The notes beneath the pieces were generated by a model. It had not been told where the DNA came from. It saw only the letters and a program-made list of their open reading frames with translations, and did not search any database. A program made the position numbers and the translations under genes. Below, in pieces: positions 47,952 through 58,226 of a stretch of 62,632 nucleotides of DNA. The stretch lies in assembly GCA_900315505.1 (NCBI GenBank), contig OMZG01000012.1, forward strand, positions 1 through 62,632, given 5' to 3'. Numbering within the stretch: the stretch's first letter is position 1; each line of letters begins with the position of its first letter. This DNA comes from an uncultured Lachnospiraceae bacterium (lineage in GTDB: Bacteria; Bacillota; Clostridia; Lachnospirales; Lachnospiraceae).

Positions 47952-48974
47952 ATGGCAAAGAATGTTACGCTTTCGGATATTGCGAAAAAGGTCGGGGTAA
48001 GCACCGTCACGGTATCCAAGGCATTGTCAGGACAAAGCGGGGTGAGTGACTCTGTAAGAGCACAGATCAAGGATCTGGCAGAGTCAATGGGATATCAGAA
48101 AAGGTCAAGGACCACGAGAAAAGAACGCACGGATGAGGCATATAATATCGGTGTGCTGATTCCTGAGAAGTATCTGGACAAATATTCTTCATTCTATGCC
48201 ATGATGTATGGAGAACTCGCTGCCCAGGCAGTAAAACGCGGATGCTTTGCATTTATGGAGCCGATTACAGCAGAGGGTGAACGTGAACTGCGTCTTCCGA
48301 GAATGATCGAGGAAGACAAGGCAGATGGTATAGTGATCATCGGTTATCCTTCAGATGACTACCTGGAAATGCTGAAGACTGAGGGCGGGCTGCCTGTGGT
48401 ATATATGGACTTCTCGACAACCGATGAGAATGCGGACGCTGTCCTGTCCAACGGATATTATGGCAGCTATTTCCTGACCAATTACCTCTTTGGCAAAGGG
48501 CATAAGCGCATTGCATTTGTAGGTACTGTCGGTGCGACTGGATCGATTACTGACAGATATCTGGGATATGTGAAGGCCTTTATAGAGCACGGATGCTCAT
48601 ACAGTGATTCCATGGTCATAGAAGACAGGGATGCACAGACGGGCAATATGGATGAGGAAAAATTTTTCCAGCTTCCTCCTGAGAAGGGTATGCCTGATGC
48701 ATTTGTATGCAACAGCGATCTTACAGCCTCGATGCTCATACACAAGCTTCGGGATAATGGCTATAGGGTTCCTGATGATGTCTCGGTGGTGGGATATGAT
48801 AATTACCTGTATCCGGGTCTCTGCGATATAGGAATCACTACATATGAGGTAGATGTCCACAATATGGCAAAACGGGTCCTGCATATTCTGACACACAAGA
48901 TCGAGGGCCGTCCGTATCAGGGCGGGGTACAGATCGTTGAAGGAAAGCTGATTGAAAAGGATTCTGTGAAATAA
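47952..48974 (+). CDS. LacI-family regulator of the mannan locus
   Basis: 340 residues. The HTH and hinge are classic: VTLSDIAKKVGVSTVTVSKALSG at the start, then YQKR. The periplasmic-binding-like core follows (NIGVLIPEK near 64, VVYMDFST near 150, DVSVVGYDN near 285). It should bind a sugar from mannan breakdown and release the GACTAAATTAA-type operators found before pgm, the transporter and GH26. It lies 63 bp after pgm on the same strand and before a terminator, so it is probably autoregulated through the pgm promoter. The ligand is unknown; mannobiose or a phosphorylated product is plausible. Confidence 0.88.
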   Translation: MAKNVTLSDIAKKVGVSTVTVSKALSGQSGVSDSVRAQIKDLAESMGYQKRSRTTRKERTDEAYNIGVLIPEKYLDKYSSFYAMMYGELAAQAVKRGCFAFMEPITAEGERELRLPRMIEEDKADGIVIIGYPSDDYLEMLKTEGGLPVVYMDFSTTDENADAVLSNGYYGSYFLTNYLFGKGHKRIAFVGTVGATGSITDRYLGYVKAFIEHGCSYSDSMVIEDRDAQTGNMDEEKFFQLPPEKGMPDAFVCNSDLTASMLIHKLRDNGYRVPDDVSVVGYDNYLYPGLCDIGITTYEVDVHNMAKRVLHILTHKIEGRPYQGGVQIVEGKLIEKDSVK

Positions 48975-48992
48975 TATCCGGCTGGATTTAGT

Positions 48993-49019
48993 GCACCTGG
49001 TAAGCCAGGTGCTTTTTTT
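48993..49019 (+). terminator. Intrinsic terminator after the LacI-type gene
   Basis: GCACCTGG (48993-49000) and CCAGGTGC (49005-49012) with a 4-nt loop, followed by seven T. Confidence 0.95.
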
Positions 49020-49061
49020 GTGCATATCTTACAAAAATCCACGACTGGATTTAGTAAAATC

Positions 49062-49120
49062 GACTAAATTAACTTAATTAGCTAATTTTAACTTGACTAA
49101 ATTAAGTTAACGAGTATAAT
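49062..49120 (+). promoter_or_regulatory. Transporter operon promoter with mannan operators
   Basis: TTGACT (49093-49098), 16-bp spacer, TATAAT (49115-49120). GACTAAATTAACTTAATTA (49062-49080) lies upstream and GACTAAATTAAGTTAA (49095-49110) covers the -35 and spacer; AATTAGCTAATT (49076-49087) is a perfect palindrome between them. LacI binding here would block RNA polymerase. Confidence 0.8.
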
Positions 49121-49181
49121 TAAATTAGCTTCAAAGTGAAGCTGAGATTAGTCAATGGTCCAGGATAAGGAGGGCTTAACA

Positions 49182-50549
49182 ATGAAGAAGAGACTTTTAA
49201 CAATCGCTCTTGCAGGTGCAATGTGTTTAGGACTTGCAGCCTGTGGAAGCAACAGCAGCTCAGGATCAGATGAGAAGAAGGAACTGACCTATTCAGGAAC
49301 CGTTCTCGGCGAGAACACAGATCTGAAAGCTGATATCACAGTTTTCAATCACAGGACAGATCTTGATTCTGATGATTATAATGGTACCACATGGAAAGAG
49401 TACCTTGCAGCATTTAATAAGGATTATCCGAATATCCATGTTACTATTACTACAGATACCAATTATGCGGATGATGCTCTGACACATCTTCAGTCTGGAG
49501 ATTATGAGACAGTTATGATGATTCCGGCTATCAACAAGTCAGATCTCTCATCATATTTCATGCCATTTGATACTCTTGACAATATGAAGAAAGAAATCAA
49601 CTATGCCGATACCTGGGAATACGATGGCGAGGTATACGGAGTTCCTTCCACAGCCACTACTCAGGGTATTGTCTACAACAAAAAGGTATTTGAGAAGGCT
49701 GGTATCACAGACCTGCCTAAGACTCCTGAGGATTTCATTGCTGACCTTCAGAAGATCAAGGACAACACTGATGCTATTCCTCTCTATACAAACTATGCTG
49801 CTGGATGGACAATGGGTGCCTGGGATGCTTATATCAGTGGTAATGCAACTGGTGATCCTACATATCTTAATCAGAAATTCGTTCATACAAAGAATCCATT
49901 CTCAGATCCGGGTGATGATACACATGCATACAATGTGTACAAGATTCTCTATGATGCAGTCAGCAAGGGACTGACAGAAGATGATTATACTACTACAGAC
50001 TGGGAAGGCTGCAAGGGTATGATCAACAACGGAAAGATCGGCTGCATGGTTCTTGGTTCCTGGGCTTATCCTCAGATGGAAGCTGCCGGAAAGAACGGCG
50101 ATGACATTGGATACATGCCTTTCCCGATGACTGTTGATGGCAAGCAGTATGCTACTGCCGGAGCTGATTATTCATGGGGTATCAACAACAGTGTTTCTGA
50201 TGAAGTAAAGCAGGCTGCTCTGATCTTTGTAAAATGGATGACTGACAAGTCCGGCTTCTCATACAACGAGGATGGTCTTCCTGTTTCAAAGACTGATGAC
50301 AGAACAAAGCTTTCATTTGACGGTGTTGATTTCGTTACTGATGAGCCTGCACTCAAGGGTGAAGAGGACTATCTCAATGAGATGAATTCTGAATCTGAGC
50401 TCAACTTCAACAACGGTGGTAATGAAAAGGTTCAGGCTATTGTGGAGCACGCTTCCAAGGGTGATGAGTCATTTGATGATATCATGAAGGAGTGGAACCA
50501 GAAGTGGTCTGATGCGCAGGCTGCAAATGGAATAGACGTCAAGTATTAA
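49182..50549 (+). CDS. ABC transporter sugar-binding lipoprotein (mannan oligosaccharides)
   Basis: 455 residues. ATG at 49182 after AAGGAGG; an earlier in-frame ATG lacks a ribosome site. Lipoprotein signal peptide with lipobox LAAC near residue 20, then a Ser/Gly-rich tether. The rest is a type 1 extracellular solute-binding protein: ADITVFNHRTDLDSDDYNG, YGVPSTATTQGIVYNKKVFEKAG near 160, and a late GADYSWGINN. It captures oligosaccharides outside the membrane for the two permeases encoded next. Its codon use looks more biased than its neighbours, as expected for an abundant protein. No ATPase gene is in the cluster, so a shared MsmX-type ATPase is needed. Confidence 0.85.
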   Translation: MKKRLLTIALAGAMCLGLAACGSNSSSGSDEKKELTYSGTVLGENTDLKADITVFNHRTDLDSDDYNGTTWKEYLAAFNKDYPNIHVTITTDTNYADDALTHLQSGDYETVMMIPAINKSDLSSYFMPFDTLDNMKKEINYADTWEYDGEVYGVPSTATTQGIVYNKKVFEKAGITDLPKTPEDFIADLQKIKDNTDAIPLYTNYAAGWTMGAWDAYISGNATGDPTYLNQKFVHTKNPFSDPGDDTHAYNVYKILYDAVSKGLTEDDYTTTDWEGCKGMINNGKIGCMVLGSWAYPQMEAAGKNGDDIGYMPFPMTVDGKQYATAGADYSWGINNSVSDEVKQAALIFVKWMTDKSGFSYNEDGLPVSKTDDRTKLSFDGVDFVTDEPALKGEEDYLNEMNSESELNFNNGGNEKVQAIVEHASKGDESFDDIMKEWNQKWSDAQAANGIDVKY

Positions 50550-50555
50550 GCTAAA

Positions 50556-50692
50556 TCGCGCGGATCGTGTCTATGTCTGTCCGCCCAAAGCCGGCCTATG
50601 CGCTCCGTCTGCGGCCATAAAAAGAATGGCCACAGACTGCGCGCCGGGAATGGCCTGAATGCTTTGAGCGAACAGCATAGCCACTCCCGCGC
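50556..50692 (+). other. Structured GC-rich intergenic element
   Basis: Between the binding-protein and permease genes lie two long hairpins: GTCTGCGGCCAT (50607-50618) with ATGGCCACAGAC (50626-50637), and 50639-50654 with 50680-50692 enclosing ATGCT/AGCAT. The GC content is well above the flanks. Such elements after binding-protein genes often stall 3' decay and raise the level of the upstream message over the permease part. No T-run follows. Confidence 0.7.
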
Positions 50693-50737
50693 TTAATGAC
50701 TCACTTAGTGCATGACATCCTAGTAAAGGAGAAATCC

Positions 50738-51760
50738 ATGACAGAGAAAAAGACTTTCAGTCAGTGGATCACGAGCAGGAGAGTCCAACAGGTTCTGATC
50801 TGTATCGGATTTACGGTGATTCCACTTGTACTGTTACTGATTTTTACTTATATACCATTTGGAAAAATGGTGCAGTTCTCATTTTTTAAGATGACATATC
50901 TCACACCACCACAGGCGAGAAGATTCGTCGGGTGGCAGAATTACATAGACGTGTTCCGCAGAAAGGACTGCTTCGGGGCTTTAAAGCTGTCTCTGTACTA
51001 TATGGTTGGAGCTATCGTGCAGCTTTTCCTGGCGCTGCTTCTTGCAACAATGCTTTCATTCAAGACCAAGGGCGGAAATTTCTTTAAGGGCCTGATGTTT
51101 TTCCCTTATATGATCAGCGGAATTGCCATCGGATTCATTTTTAAATTCTTCTACACCAGAGGATTTGTGCTTGATACTGTACTTCAGTGGTGCGGTTTCA
51201 ATTTAAAGGATCTGCCTTACTGGCTGAAAGACCAGAGAATCAACAACTGGTCACTGGTTTTTACTTCTGTATGGAGATACTTCGGACAGAACATGGTTCT
51301 CTTCATCGGAGCCATAATGTCTGTTGATTCAGAACTCTATGAAGCTGCTTCGCTTGACGGAGCCAACAAATGGGAGCAGTTCAGATACATCATTCTCCCT
51401 TCCATAAAGACTATAGTTACTCTGAATGTGATCCTTTCCATTACCGGATCCCTTAGCTCATTCGAGCAGCCATACGTCATCACCAACGGTGCCAATGGTA
51501 CCGGTACGTACTTCGTAATAATGAACAGGATTGCCCATACTTCACAGAAGGTTGGCCTGGCTTCAGCAATGGCTGTGGTACTTCTGATGATAATCATCAT
51601 CTGCACGATACTGCAGAAACTGTTCTTCAAGTATATATTCCGTGATGCGGATTCAGATGACGAATCATACAAGGCTAAAAAGGCCAGACTCAGGGCTGAA
51701 AAAGCTGCCATAAAGGCTAATAAAGCCAGATTAAGCCAGACGAAAGGAGGAATTGCATAA
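50738..51760 (+). CDS. ABC sugar permease 1
   Basis: 340 residues, six transmembrane helices. ATG at 50738 after AAAGGAG; the longer reading begins in the structured element. The MalF-type EAA loop is EAASLDGANKWEQFRYIILP near residue 220. It forms the channel with the permease encoded next (stop and start overlap, TAATG) and the lipoprotein upstream. The C-terminus is a lysine-rich cytoplasmic tail (KARLRAEKAAIKANKARL). Substrate: probably mannose-containing oligosaccharides, inferred from the locus. Confidence 0.88.
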   Translation: MTEKKTFSQWITSRRVQQVLICIGFTVIPLVLLLIFTYIPFGKMVQFSFFKMTYLTPPQARRFVGWQNYIDVFRRKDCFGALKLSLYYMVGAIVQLFLALLLATMLSFKTKGGNFFKGLMFFPYMISGIAIGFIFKFFYTRGFVLDTVLQWCGFNLKDLPYWLKDQRINNWSLVFTSVWRYFGQNMVLFIGAIMSVDSELYEAASLDGANKWEQFRYIILPSIKTIVTLNVILSITGSLSSFEQPYVITNGANGTGTYFVIMNRIAHTSQKVGLASAMAVVLLMIIIICTILQKLFFKYIFRDADSDDESYKAKKARLRAEKAAIKANKARLSQTKGGIA

Positions 51761-52638
51761 TGGATTCAACTGTTAAGGTAAAATCCTATAAATATAAAAA
51801 GCATTATAATCCGGAGCAGGTTGTATTCGGATTTATCAAGTATCTTGTGCTCTGCCTGTTCGGATTCATAGCTGTACTTCCTATTATTTCATGCATCATC
51901 ACGGCATTCAAGACTAATGCTGAGTATCAGACTACCAATGTGATGACACCTCCGAAGAGCTGGCTGAATTTCAGCAACTTCATAGATGCATTCACCAAGG
52001 CAAATATGGGAAGAGCTTTTCTGAATTCGCTTATAGTAATGATCGTGGTGCTTGTTGTTTCAGTGATCATCGGTTCGCAGCTGGCGTTCGTGCTGAACAG
52101 ATTCAAATTCCCTGGGAACGGGCTGATCCGCAATCTGTTCTTCTTTGCGAGTCTCCTTCCGTCAGTTGCGACTCAGGTCACAGTGTACAGTATCATGTCC
52201 AGCCTCGGCTTCATAAATCACCTGTATGGATACATCGTCATGATGTGTGGAACCGACGTAATTTCAATATATCTGTTCATTCAGTATATGGAAAATATAC
52301 CTGTATCTCTTGATGAATCAGCCATCATGGATGGCGCAAGCTACTGGAAGATCTACTGGAAGATCATCCTGCCGCTTCTGAAGCCGGCTATCGTGACCAG
52401 CTGCATCCTGAAGGGTGTATCAGTATACAACGAATACTACTGTGCGAACCTTTATCTGCAGACTCCGGATGTGAAGACACTTGCAGTTTCTCTTTATACC
52501 TTTGTCGGACCTAAGGGTTCACAGTACAACCTGATCTGTGCAGGTGTAATCATTTCATTCATCCCGGCACTTATCGTATTCATACTGTTCCAGAACCAGA
52601 TATACAGCGGAATCGCTGCTGGTGCTGTAAAGGGCTGA
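51760..52638 (+). CDS. ABC sugar permease 2
   Basis: 292 residues, six transmembrane helices, MalG type. The EAA-like loop DESAIMDGASYWKIYWKIILP is split across residues 186-206. TAATG overlap with permease 1 and three bases to the epimerase gene show one operon. It completes the importer; the energising ATPase must come from elsewhere in the genome. Confidence 0.88.
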   Translation: MDSTVKVKSYKYKKHYNPEQVVFGFIKYLVLCLFGFIAVLPIISCIITAFKTNAEYQTTNVMTPPKSWLNFSNFIDAFTKANMGRAFLNSLIVMIVVLVVSVIIGSQLAFVLNRFKFPGNGLIRNLFFFASLLPSVATQVTVYSIMSSLGFINHLYGYIVMMCGTDVISIYLFIQYMENIPVSLDESAIMDGASYWKIYWKIILPLLKPAIVTSCILKGVSVYNEYYCANLYLQTPDVKTLAVSLYTFVGPKGSQYNLICAGVIISFIPALIVFILFQNQIYSGIAAGAVKG

Positions 52639-52641
52639 TCT

Positions 52642-53949
52642 ATGGAAGAAAAATTTGAATTAATGACAACAGAGATGAAACAGCATCTCTGTAATGTGAT
52701 CCTGCCGTTCTGGCTTCGCCGCAGGGACGATGTGAATGGCGGATTCAATGGATATATGAATTATGAACTGCAGGATGACCCGAAGGCTGTAAAAGGCGGG
52801 ATCCTTAACAGCCGTATACTCTGGCTTTTCTCATCGGTTATCAGGGCCATGAATGAAGGCCAGATAAATGATTCCGATCTGCAGGGCTATACTGGAGAAG
52901 ATATCAGAAAAGCAGCTGATCATGCATATGAATTCCTTCGTGATGTGATCTACGACCGGGAAAAAGGCGGCCTGTACTGGTCGGTGACCTATGCTGGCAG
53001 ACCATATGATACCACGAAGCATACATATAATCAGGGTTTCGGTATCTATGGACTGTCTGCCTATTATGAGATCACTGGAAATCAGGAAGCGCTTGATCTG
53101 GCTAATGATCTTTTTGATATCATAGAGAGTCATTGCTGTGATGCAGGAGGTTATGGAGAGGCATACAAGAGGGATTTTTCTCCGGCTTCAAATGAGAAGC
53201 TGTCAGAAAACGGTGTGATGGCGCAGAGGACTATGAATACCCTTCTTCATGTATATGAAGGCTATGCAAAGCTCCTCGAAGCGTTAAAAGAGAATGATGC
53301 TGATCCTGCACTGATTAAAAAAGTTTCTGAGAGGATGATTTTTCAGTTAAATATTTTTAATGAAAAGATATATAATCCTGAGAAACATCGTCAGGAAGTA
53401 TTCTTTGACAAAGAATATAATTCTCTGATTGATCTGCATTCATATGGTCATGATATTGAGACTGCCTGGCTCATCAGGTGGGGCATTGAGGTCCTCAAGA
53501 CACAGCCTGCGGTAAAGGATCATGATCAGCTTCTTGCAGATATTCAGGACATGGCAGTGGATCTGACTGACAAGATACTTGATGACTGCTTCGATGGACA
53601 TTCTCTCCCTGCTGAAAAGGAAGGTAATGAGGTTCACGATCACCGTGTATGGTGGGTTCAGGCTGAGACTGTGAATGGATTCCTGTATGAATATATCAGC
53701 AGCGGTAATGAGAAATATCTGGACGCAGCTCTGTCTGAATGGGAATACATAAAGGAAAAGTCCATAGACCATCGTAAAGGGTCAGAATGGTTCTGGGAGC
53801 TCTATGCAGATGGAAGTCCTGTACCGGATCGTCCAATCGTAGAAGAGTGGAAATGCCCGTATCATAACGGCAGGATGGTACTTCTGACACTTAAGCTATT
53901 TGAGAGAGGATATCAGAATGATACAAAAGACTATCAGGCAGCTTCTTAA
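52642..53949 (+). CDS. Mannobiose / cellobiose 2-epimerase
   Basis: 435 residues of the AGE (N-acylglucosamine/cellobiose 2-epimerase) family, an alpha6/alpha6 barrel. Active-site histidines sit in [13 protein letters not shown] near residue 120, [15 protein letters not shown] near 260 and [10 protein letters not shown] near 412, and [12 protein letters not shown] near 335 supplies stacking tryptophans. It turns beta-1,4-mannobiose into mannosyl-glucose, the substrate of the GH130 phosphorylase encoded next and overlapping. This set of epimerase plus GH130 is the Ruminococcus albus and Roseburia mannan route. No signal peptide; it acts in the cytoplasm. Confidence 0.9.
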   Translation: MEEKFELMTTEMKQHLCNVILPFWLRRRDDVNGGFNGYMNYELQDDPKAVKGGILNSRILWLFSSVIRAMNEGQINDSDLQGYTGEDIRKAADHAYEFLRDVIYDREKGGLYWSVTYAGRPYDTTKHTYNQGFGIYGLSAYYEITGNQEALDLANDLFDIIESHCCDAGGYGEAYKRDFSPASNEKLSENGVMAQRTMNTLLHVYEGYAKLLEALKENDADPALIKKVSERMIFQLNIFNEKIYNPEKHRQEVFFDKEYNSLIDLHSYGHDIETAWLIRWGIEVLKTQPAVKDHDQLLADIQDMAVDLTDKILDDCFDGHSLPAEKEGNEVHDHRVWWVQAETVNGFLYEYISSGNEKYLDAALSEWEYIKEKSIDHRKGSEWFWELYADGSPVPDRPIVEEWKCPYHNGRMVLLTLKLFERGYQNDTKDYQAAS

Positions 53950-55090
53950 TGAGCAGGAAGCTCTATATAACCAGCCGAATGAGGCTGACAGAAGCTTTTA
54001 TAACGGAATATATGAGAGATTCATGCATCCGGTGCTGACAAGAGATCACGTGCCGGTGTCATGGAGATATGACTTTGATCCACAGACTAATCCTTTCTGT
54101 GAAGAGCGGCTTGGAATCAATGCAGTCCTGAATTCCGGTGCGCTGTACATGAATGGAAAATATTACCTCGTTCCGCGTATCGAGGGCAATGACAGAAAAT
54201 CATTTTTCGCAGTAGCAGAGAGTGATAATCCTGGGCAGGGCTTCCGGTTCTGGGATGAGCCGGTGCAGCTTCCTGATACCGAGCCTGATGAGACCAATGT
54301 CTACGATATGAGACTCACCCAGCATGAAGATGGATGGATATACGGGGTTTTCTGCTCTGAGAGCAAGGATAAGATGAATCCTGATCTGTCAGCCGCAACT
54401 GCTGCCGCAGGAATCGTGCGTACAAAGGACCTGAAGACGTGGGAGAGGCTCCCGAATCTGAAAACACTTCATTCACCCCAGCAGAGAAATGTGGTTCTGC
54501 ATCCGGAGTTCGTAGATGGAAAATACGCCTTCTACACCCGTCCTATGGATGATTTCATAGAGACAGGAAGCGGAAGCGGTATTGGCTTCGGACTATGTGA
54601 TGATATTACGCATCCAGTGATAGACGAGGAAAAAATGACATCTATCCGCAGGTATCACCAGATCACCGAGGCGAAGAACGGAGCGGGGGCTGTTCCTATC
54701 AGGACTGACAGAGGCTGGATCCATATAGCTCATGGGGTTCGGAATACGGCTGCAGGGCTCAGATATGTGCTCTACTGTTTTGCGACAGACTTAAAGGATC
54801 CGTCAAAAGTGATCGCAGAACCGGGGGGTCTGTTTATAGGCCCACGAGGCAGCGAGCGTGTTGGCGATGTGAGCAATGTAGTCTTCACCAATGGAGCAGT
54901 TGTAAATGAAAATGGTGACGTGTATATCTATTATGCGTCTTCAGATACGAGACTTCATGTGGCGCATACAACTCTTGAGAGACTTGAGGATTTTGTATTC
55001 AATGGTTACAGGGATCCGAGAAGATCTGTGGACTGTGTGAAGCAGAGAGTAGAACTGATCAGGAGGAATAAGAATTATGAGCAAATATAA
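53918..55090 (+). CDS. GH130 family 4-O-beta-mannosyl-glucose phosphorylase
   Basis: 390 residues, matching the GH130_1 length. ATG at 53918 overlaps the epimerase stop by 32 bases, after AGAGAGG. The five-bladed propeller is marked by [19 protein letters not shown] near residue 38, the acid aspartate in [17 protein letters not shown] near 130, [10 protein letters not shown] near 190 and [19 protein letters not shown] near 250. It cleaves mannosyl-glucose with phosphate to mannose-1-phosphate and glucose. Together with the epimerase it uses mannobiose without spending ATP. The next gene overlaps by 14 bp and encodes the second GH130 type. Confidence 0.88.
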   Translation: MIQKTIRQLLNEQEALYNQPNEADRSFYNGIYERFMHPVLTRDHVPVSWRYDFDPQTNPFCEERLGINAVLNSGALYMNGKYYLVPRIEGNDRKSFFAVAESDNPGQGFRFWDEPVQLPDTEPDETNVYDMRLTQHEDGWIYGVFCSESKDKMNPDLSAATAAAGIVRTKDLKTWERLPNLKTLHSPQQRNVVLHPEFVDGKYAFYTRPMDDFIETGSGSGIGFGLCDDITHPVIDEEKMTSIRRYHQITEAKNGAGAVPIRTDRGWIHIAHGVRNTAAGLRYVLYCFATDLKDPSKVIAEPGGLFIGPRGSERVGDVSNVVFTNGAVVNENGDVYIYYASSDTRLHVAHTTLERLEDFVFNGYRDPRRSVDCVKQRVELIRRNKNYEQI

Positions 55091-56102
55091 GATTTTGAAC
55101 AGCCCTGTTGTTCCGAATATGCCATGGCAGGACGGCCCAGCTGAGTTCAATGGAGCCCCTGTCTGGAGATACAGTCAGAACCCGATAATCGGCAGAAATC
55201 CGCTTCCGGGAGTGGCACGAATTTTTAACAGTGCTGTAGTGCCATATAATGGAGCTTTTATAGGCGTGTTCAGAGGTGAGCAGACAAATGGAATCCCGTA
55301 TATATATCTGGGACACAGCGAGGATGCGATCCACTGGACATTTGATCAGGAAAAGATTCATTTCGTTGATGAGCAGGGCAATGACTTCATGCCTGTATAT
55401 GCCTACGATCCGCGTCTTGTGAAAGTGGAAGATACCTATTACATCATATGGTGTGGCGACTTCTATGGCGCGGCAATCGGGATTGCAAAGACAAAGGATT
55501 TTAAGACTTTTGTAAGGCTTGAGAATCCGTTTCTGCCCTTCAACAGGAATGCAGTGCTTTTTCCAAGAAAAATTAATGGCAATTTCGTGATGTTCTCACG
55601 CCCATCAGACAGTGGACATACTCCATTTGGAGATGTATTCATATCTGAAAGCCCGGACCTCACATACTGGGGTAAACACCGCCATGTGATGAGTAAAGGA
55701 AATGAATGGTGGGAAAGCCTGAAGATCGGCGGCGGAGCAGCTCCTATCGAGACTTCTGAAGGATGGCTGCTTTTCTATCACGGTGTGAGCGGAACCTGCA
55801 ACGGATACGTGTATTCGATCGGTGGAGCAATACTTGATATTGATGAGCCTTCAAGGGTAAAATACCGCTGTGAGACTTTCCTGCTGACTCCTGAGGAATG
55901 GTATGAGGAGCGCGGCTTCGTGCCGAATGTCTGTTTCCCATGTGCTACAATACATGACAGTGAGACAGGACGCATTGCAATCTACTACGGTGCCGCTGAC
56001 AGCTATGTAGGTCTGGCTTTTACAACCCTTGATCAGATAATAGATTATATCAGGGATCATTCGGTGACTAATGTCACGGATACTGAAATGGGCAGGAGAT
56101 AA
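55077..56102 (+). CDS. GH130 family mannooligosaccharide phosphorylase
   Basis: 341 residues, matching GH130_2 (RaMP2-like). Motifs: [17 protein letters not shown] near residue 44, [17 protein letters not shown] near 105 with the acid aspartate, [21 protein letters not shown] near 160, and [17 protein letters not shown] near 220. It removes mannose units one by one from beta-1,4-mannooligosaccharides with phosphate, giving mannose-1-phosphate. The Arg/Lys phosphate-binding positions of the family look intact. Pairing of a GH130_1 and GH130_2 gene head-to-tail is typical for gut Firmicute mannan loci. Confidence 0.88.
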   Translation: MSKYKILNSPVVPNMPWQDGPAEFNGAPVWRYSQNPIIGRNPLPGVARIFNSAVVPYNGAFIGVFRGEQTNGIPYIYLGHSEDAIHWTFDQEKIHFVDEQGNDFMPVYAYDPRLVKVEDTYYIIWCGDFYGAAIGIAKTKDFKTFVRLENPFLPFNRNAVLFPRKINGNFVMFSRPSDSGHTPFGDVFISESPDLTYWGKHRHVMSKGNEWWESLKIGGGAAPIETSEGWLLFYHGVSGTCNGYVYSIGGAILDIDEPSRVKYRCETFLLTPEEWYEERGFVPNVCFPCATIHDSETGRIAIYYGAADSYVGLAFTTLDQIIDYIRDHSVTNVTDTEMGRR

Positions 56103-56129
56103 AGACTTTTTTGCGCTGAAAGAGATATA

Positions 56130-58226
56130 ATGTATATGGATATCAACTGGAACGATGCGATAATCTGCAAAGGAAATAATTACAGGCTGAAGAATATTCA
56201 GAAGAAGGAAAAAATAAATATTGCAGCGTTCGGCGATTCGATCACTCAGGGCTCGCTGGCTGACAGCGTGAAGAACAGTTATAGCTATCTGGTGTATAAG
56301 TGGATGTGCGGGAGGTTCCCTGACAAACAGTTCAGATATTTTAACTGTGGAGTTGGCGGAACAGGTTCATTGTATGGCGCGTTTCGTGTAGATCGCGATC
56401 TGGCCACGTGTGAGCCGGATCTAGTGATAGTTGATTTTTCGGTAAATGATGCGGCATGCGAGGAAGCACTTGAGACTTTTGAGGGAATGATGAGACAAGT
56501 GCTGTCATTACCTTCGAAGCCAGCAGTTATTATACTGGGAAATGTATTCTATGACCGCGGTGAGAGTGCCCAGGTGCTGCATTCAATGATTGCAAGACAC
56601 TATGGCCTGCCTATGCTGTCAATGGATACTACACTGTATCGGGCAGTTCTTGAAGGAAAAATCGACAGGAGAGACTTTACACCGGATGATCTGCATCCTG
56701 ATAACTACGGGCACAGACTCCTTGCTGAGTGTATTGAAAATTATCTTGATAGAACATTTGTTTCAACTGAGGCAGATGAGGAAATGCTCATACCAGAGCC
56801 ATTCGCGTCTGATACTTATTCCCATATAAATTCAGTTGATGTGACATTACACGGCTTTACAAAGGACGAGACGAAGAGAGAGTCTGTTCAGGACAGATTT
56901 GTCGAAGGATATGAAGGCGCACACAATGGCGATTCTGTGATTTTCGAGGGATACGGGACTGCTGTTGCTGTAATGTACAGACAGGTAGTGTCAGCCATAG
57001 ATATGAGCCCAAAGGCGTATGCTTTCGTCGATGGCAGACAGGTTGCTGAGCTTGATGGATGGTTTTATGAGACCTGGGGAGAGAATATGAAGATGTCCGT
57101 TGTGGCGGATGGCCTTCCATACGGAAAGCACAGACTGGAGATAAAAGTGATGGAAACCCATGAAAATGATACGAAGCCGTTCTATCTGAACGGAGCAGGA
57201 TTTGCAGGGAAAAAGCCTGAAATAATGCTGATGGATCCAGTATGTACACATAATGTCTGGGGCGGCACAAGGATCAGAACAGACTATGGTTATCAGGCCG
57301 ACGGAGATGACATAGGAGAGTGCTGGGGTGTCTCGGCACATCCGAATGGTGACGGAACAGTGAGAAACGGAGCCTTTGCCGGAGAGAAGCTGTCGAAAGT
57401 CTATAGAGAGCATAGAGATTTATTTTTTTCAAGGGATAAGGACTTAGTGGATAGTGACAACCCTCCTTATTATGAAGAGGGGACAACAATTACTAAACCA
57501 GAAGATGTCTTTCCTCTGCTCATAAAGATTATCGACGCAAAGTCTGACCTTTCTATACAGGTTCATCCAGATGATAAGTATGCTGCAGAACATGAGAATG
57601 GCTCTCTCGGAAAGAAAGAGTGTTGGTATGTTCTTGATGCACCGGCTGAAGGTGGTGCTCTTGTAGTGGGTCATAATGCCATGACTCATAACGAGCTGGC
57701 TGAGAAGGTTCGTGATGGCAAATGGAACGAACTCATCCGCACGATTCCTGTGCAGAAGGGAGACTTCGTTCAGATAGATCCAGGTACTGTCCATGCGATA
57801 AAGGGCGGAATGCTGATCCTTGAGACACAGCAGAATTCCGACATTACATACCGTGTATATGACTATGACAGGCTGTATCATGGTAAAAAGCGTGAGCTTC
57901 ATATACAGCAGTCGCTTGATGTGATAAAAGTACCGGCAGCACAGCTAGATAATTGTGTCATTCGTCATGACAGGCTGGATTCTGAGCTTAAGGAAAATGA
58001 GTTACAGCAGATTTATAAATGTGACAAGTACAATGTCATGAGGCTGAAAGTTACTTCAGAAGCGTTAATTAAGGTAACAGATGAATTTTTTACAGCAGCG
58101 GTCATTGAAGGAAGCGGCTCCATTGACGGAACTGATGTGAAGAAGGGCGACTTTTTCATAATCCCGGCAGGATACGGAGACGCTGAATTCAAAGGAGATG
58201 TGACTCTGATACTGAGTGAACCATGA
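56130..58226 (+). CDS. Fusion: CE17-like SGNH acetylesterase + phosphomannose isomerase
   Basis: 698 residues in one frame. Residues 25-210 are an SGNH esterase: AFGDSITQGS (nucleophile serine), GVGGTGS, VDFSVNDA and DDLHPDNYGH (Asp-His). Residues 215-355 look like the beta-sandwich that accompanies CE17 esterases. From about 365 a class I mannose-6-phosphate isomerase follows: DPVCTHNVWGGTRI, the zinc site QVHPDD, GKKECWYV, and DPGTVHAIKGG near 550. The first half should take acetyl groups off mannooligosaccharides, the second turns mannose-6-phosphate into fructose-6-phosphate. No signal peptide. Fusing the two is unusual. The following gene overlaps by 4 bp. Confidence 0.85.
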   Translation: MYMDINWNDAIICKGNNYRLKNIQKKEKINIAAFGDSITQGSLADSVKNSYSYLVYKWMCGRFPDKQFRYFNCGVGGTGSLYGAFRVDRDLATCEPDLVIVDFSVNDAACEEALETFEGMMRQVLSLPSKPAVIILGNVFYDRGESAQVLHSMIARHYGLPMLSMDTTLYRAVLEGKIDRRDFTPDDLHPDNYGHRLLAECIENYLDRTFVSTEADEEMLIPEPFASDTYSHINSVDVTLHGFTKDETKRESVQDRFVEGYEGAHNGDSVIFEGYGTAVAVMYRQVVSAIDMSPKAYAFVDGRQVAELDGWFYETWGENMKMSVVADGLPYGKHRLEIKVMETHENDTKPFYLNGAGFAGKKPEIMLMDPVCTHNVWGGTRIRTDYGYQADGDDIGECWGVSAHPNGDGTVRNGAFAGEKLSKVYREHRDLFFSRDKDLVDSDNPPYYEEGTTITKPEDVFPLLIKIIDAKSDLSIQVHPDDKYAAEHENGSLGKKECWYVLDAPAEGGALVVGHNAMTHNELAEKVRDGKWNELIRTIPVQKGDFVQIDPGTVHAIKGGMLILETQQNSDITYRVYDYDRLYHGKKRELHIQQSLDVIKVPAAQLDNCVIRHDRLDSELKENELQQIYKCDKYNVMRLKVTSEALIKVTDEFFTAAVIEGSGSIDGTDVKKGDFFIIPAGYGDAEFKGDVTLILSEP

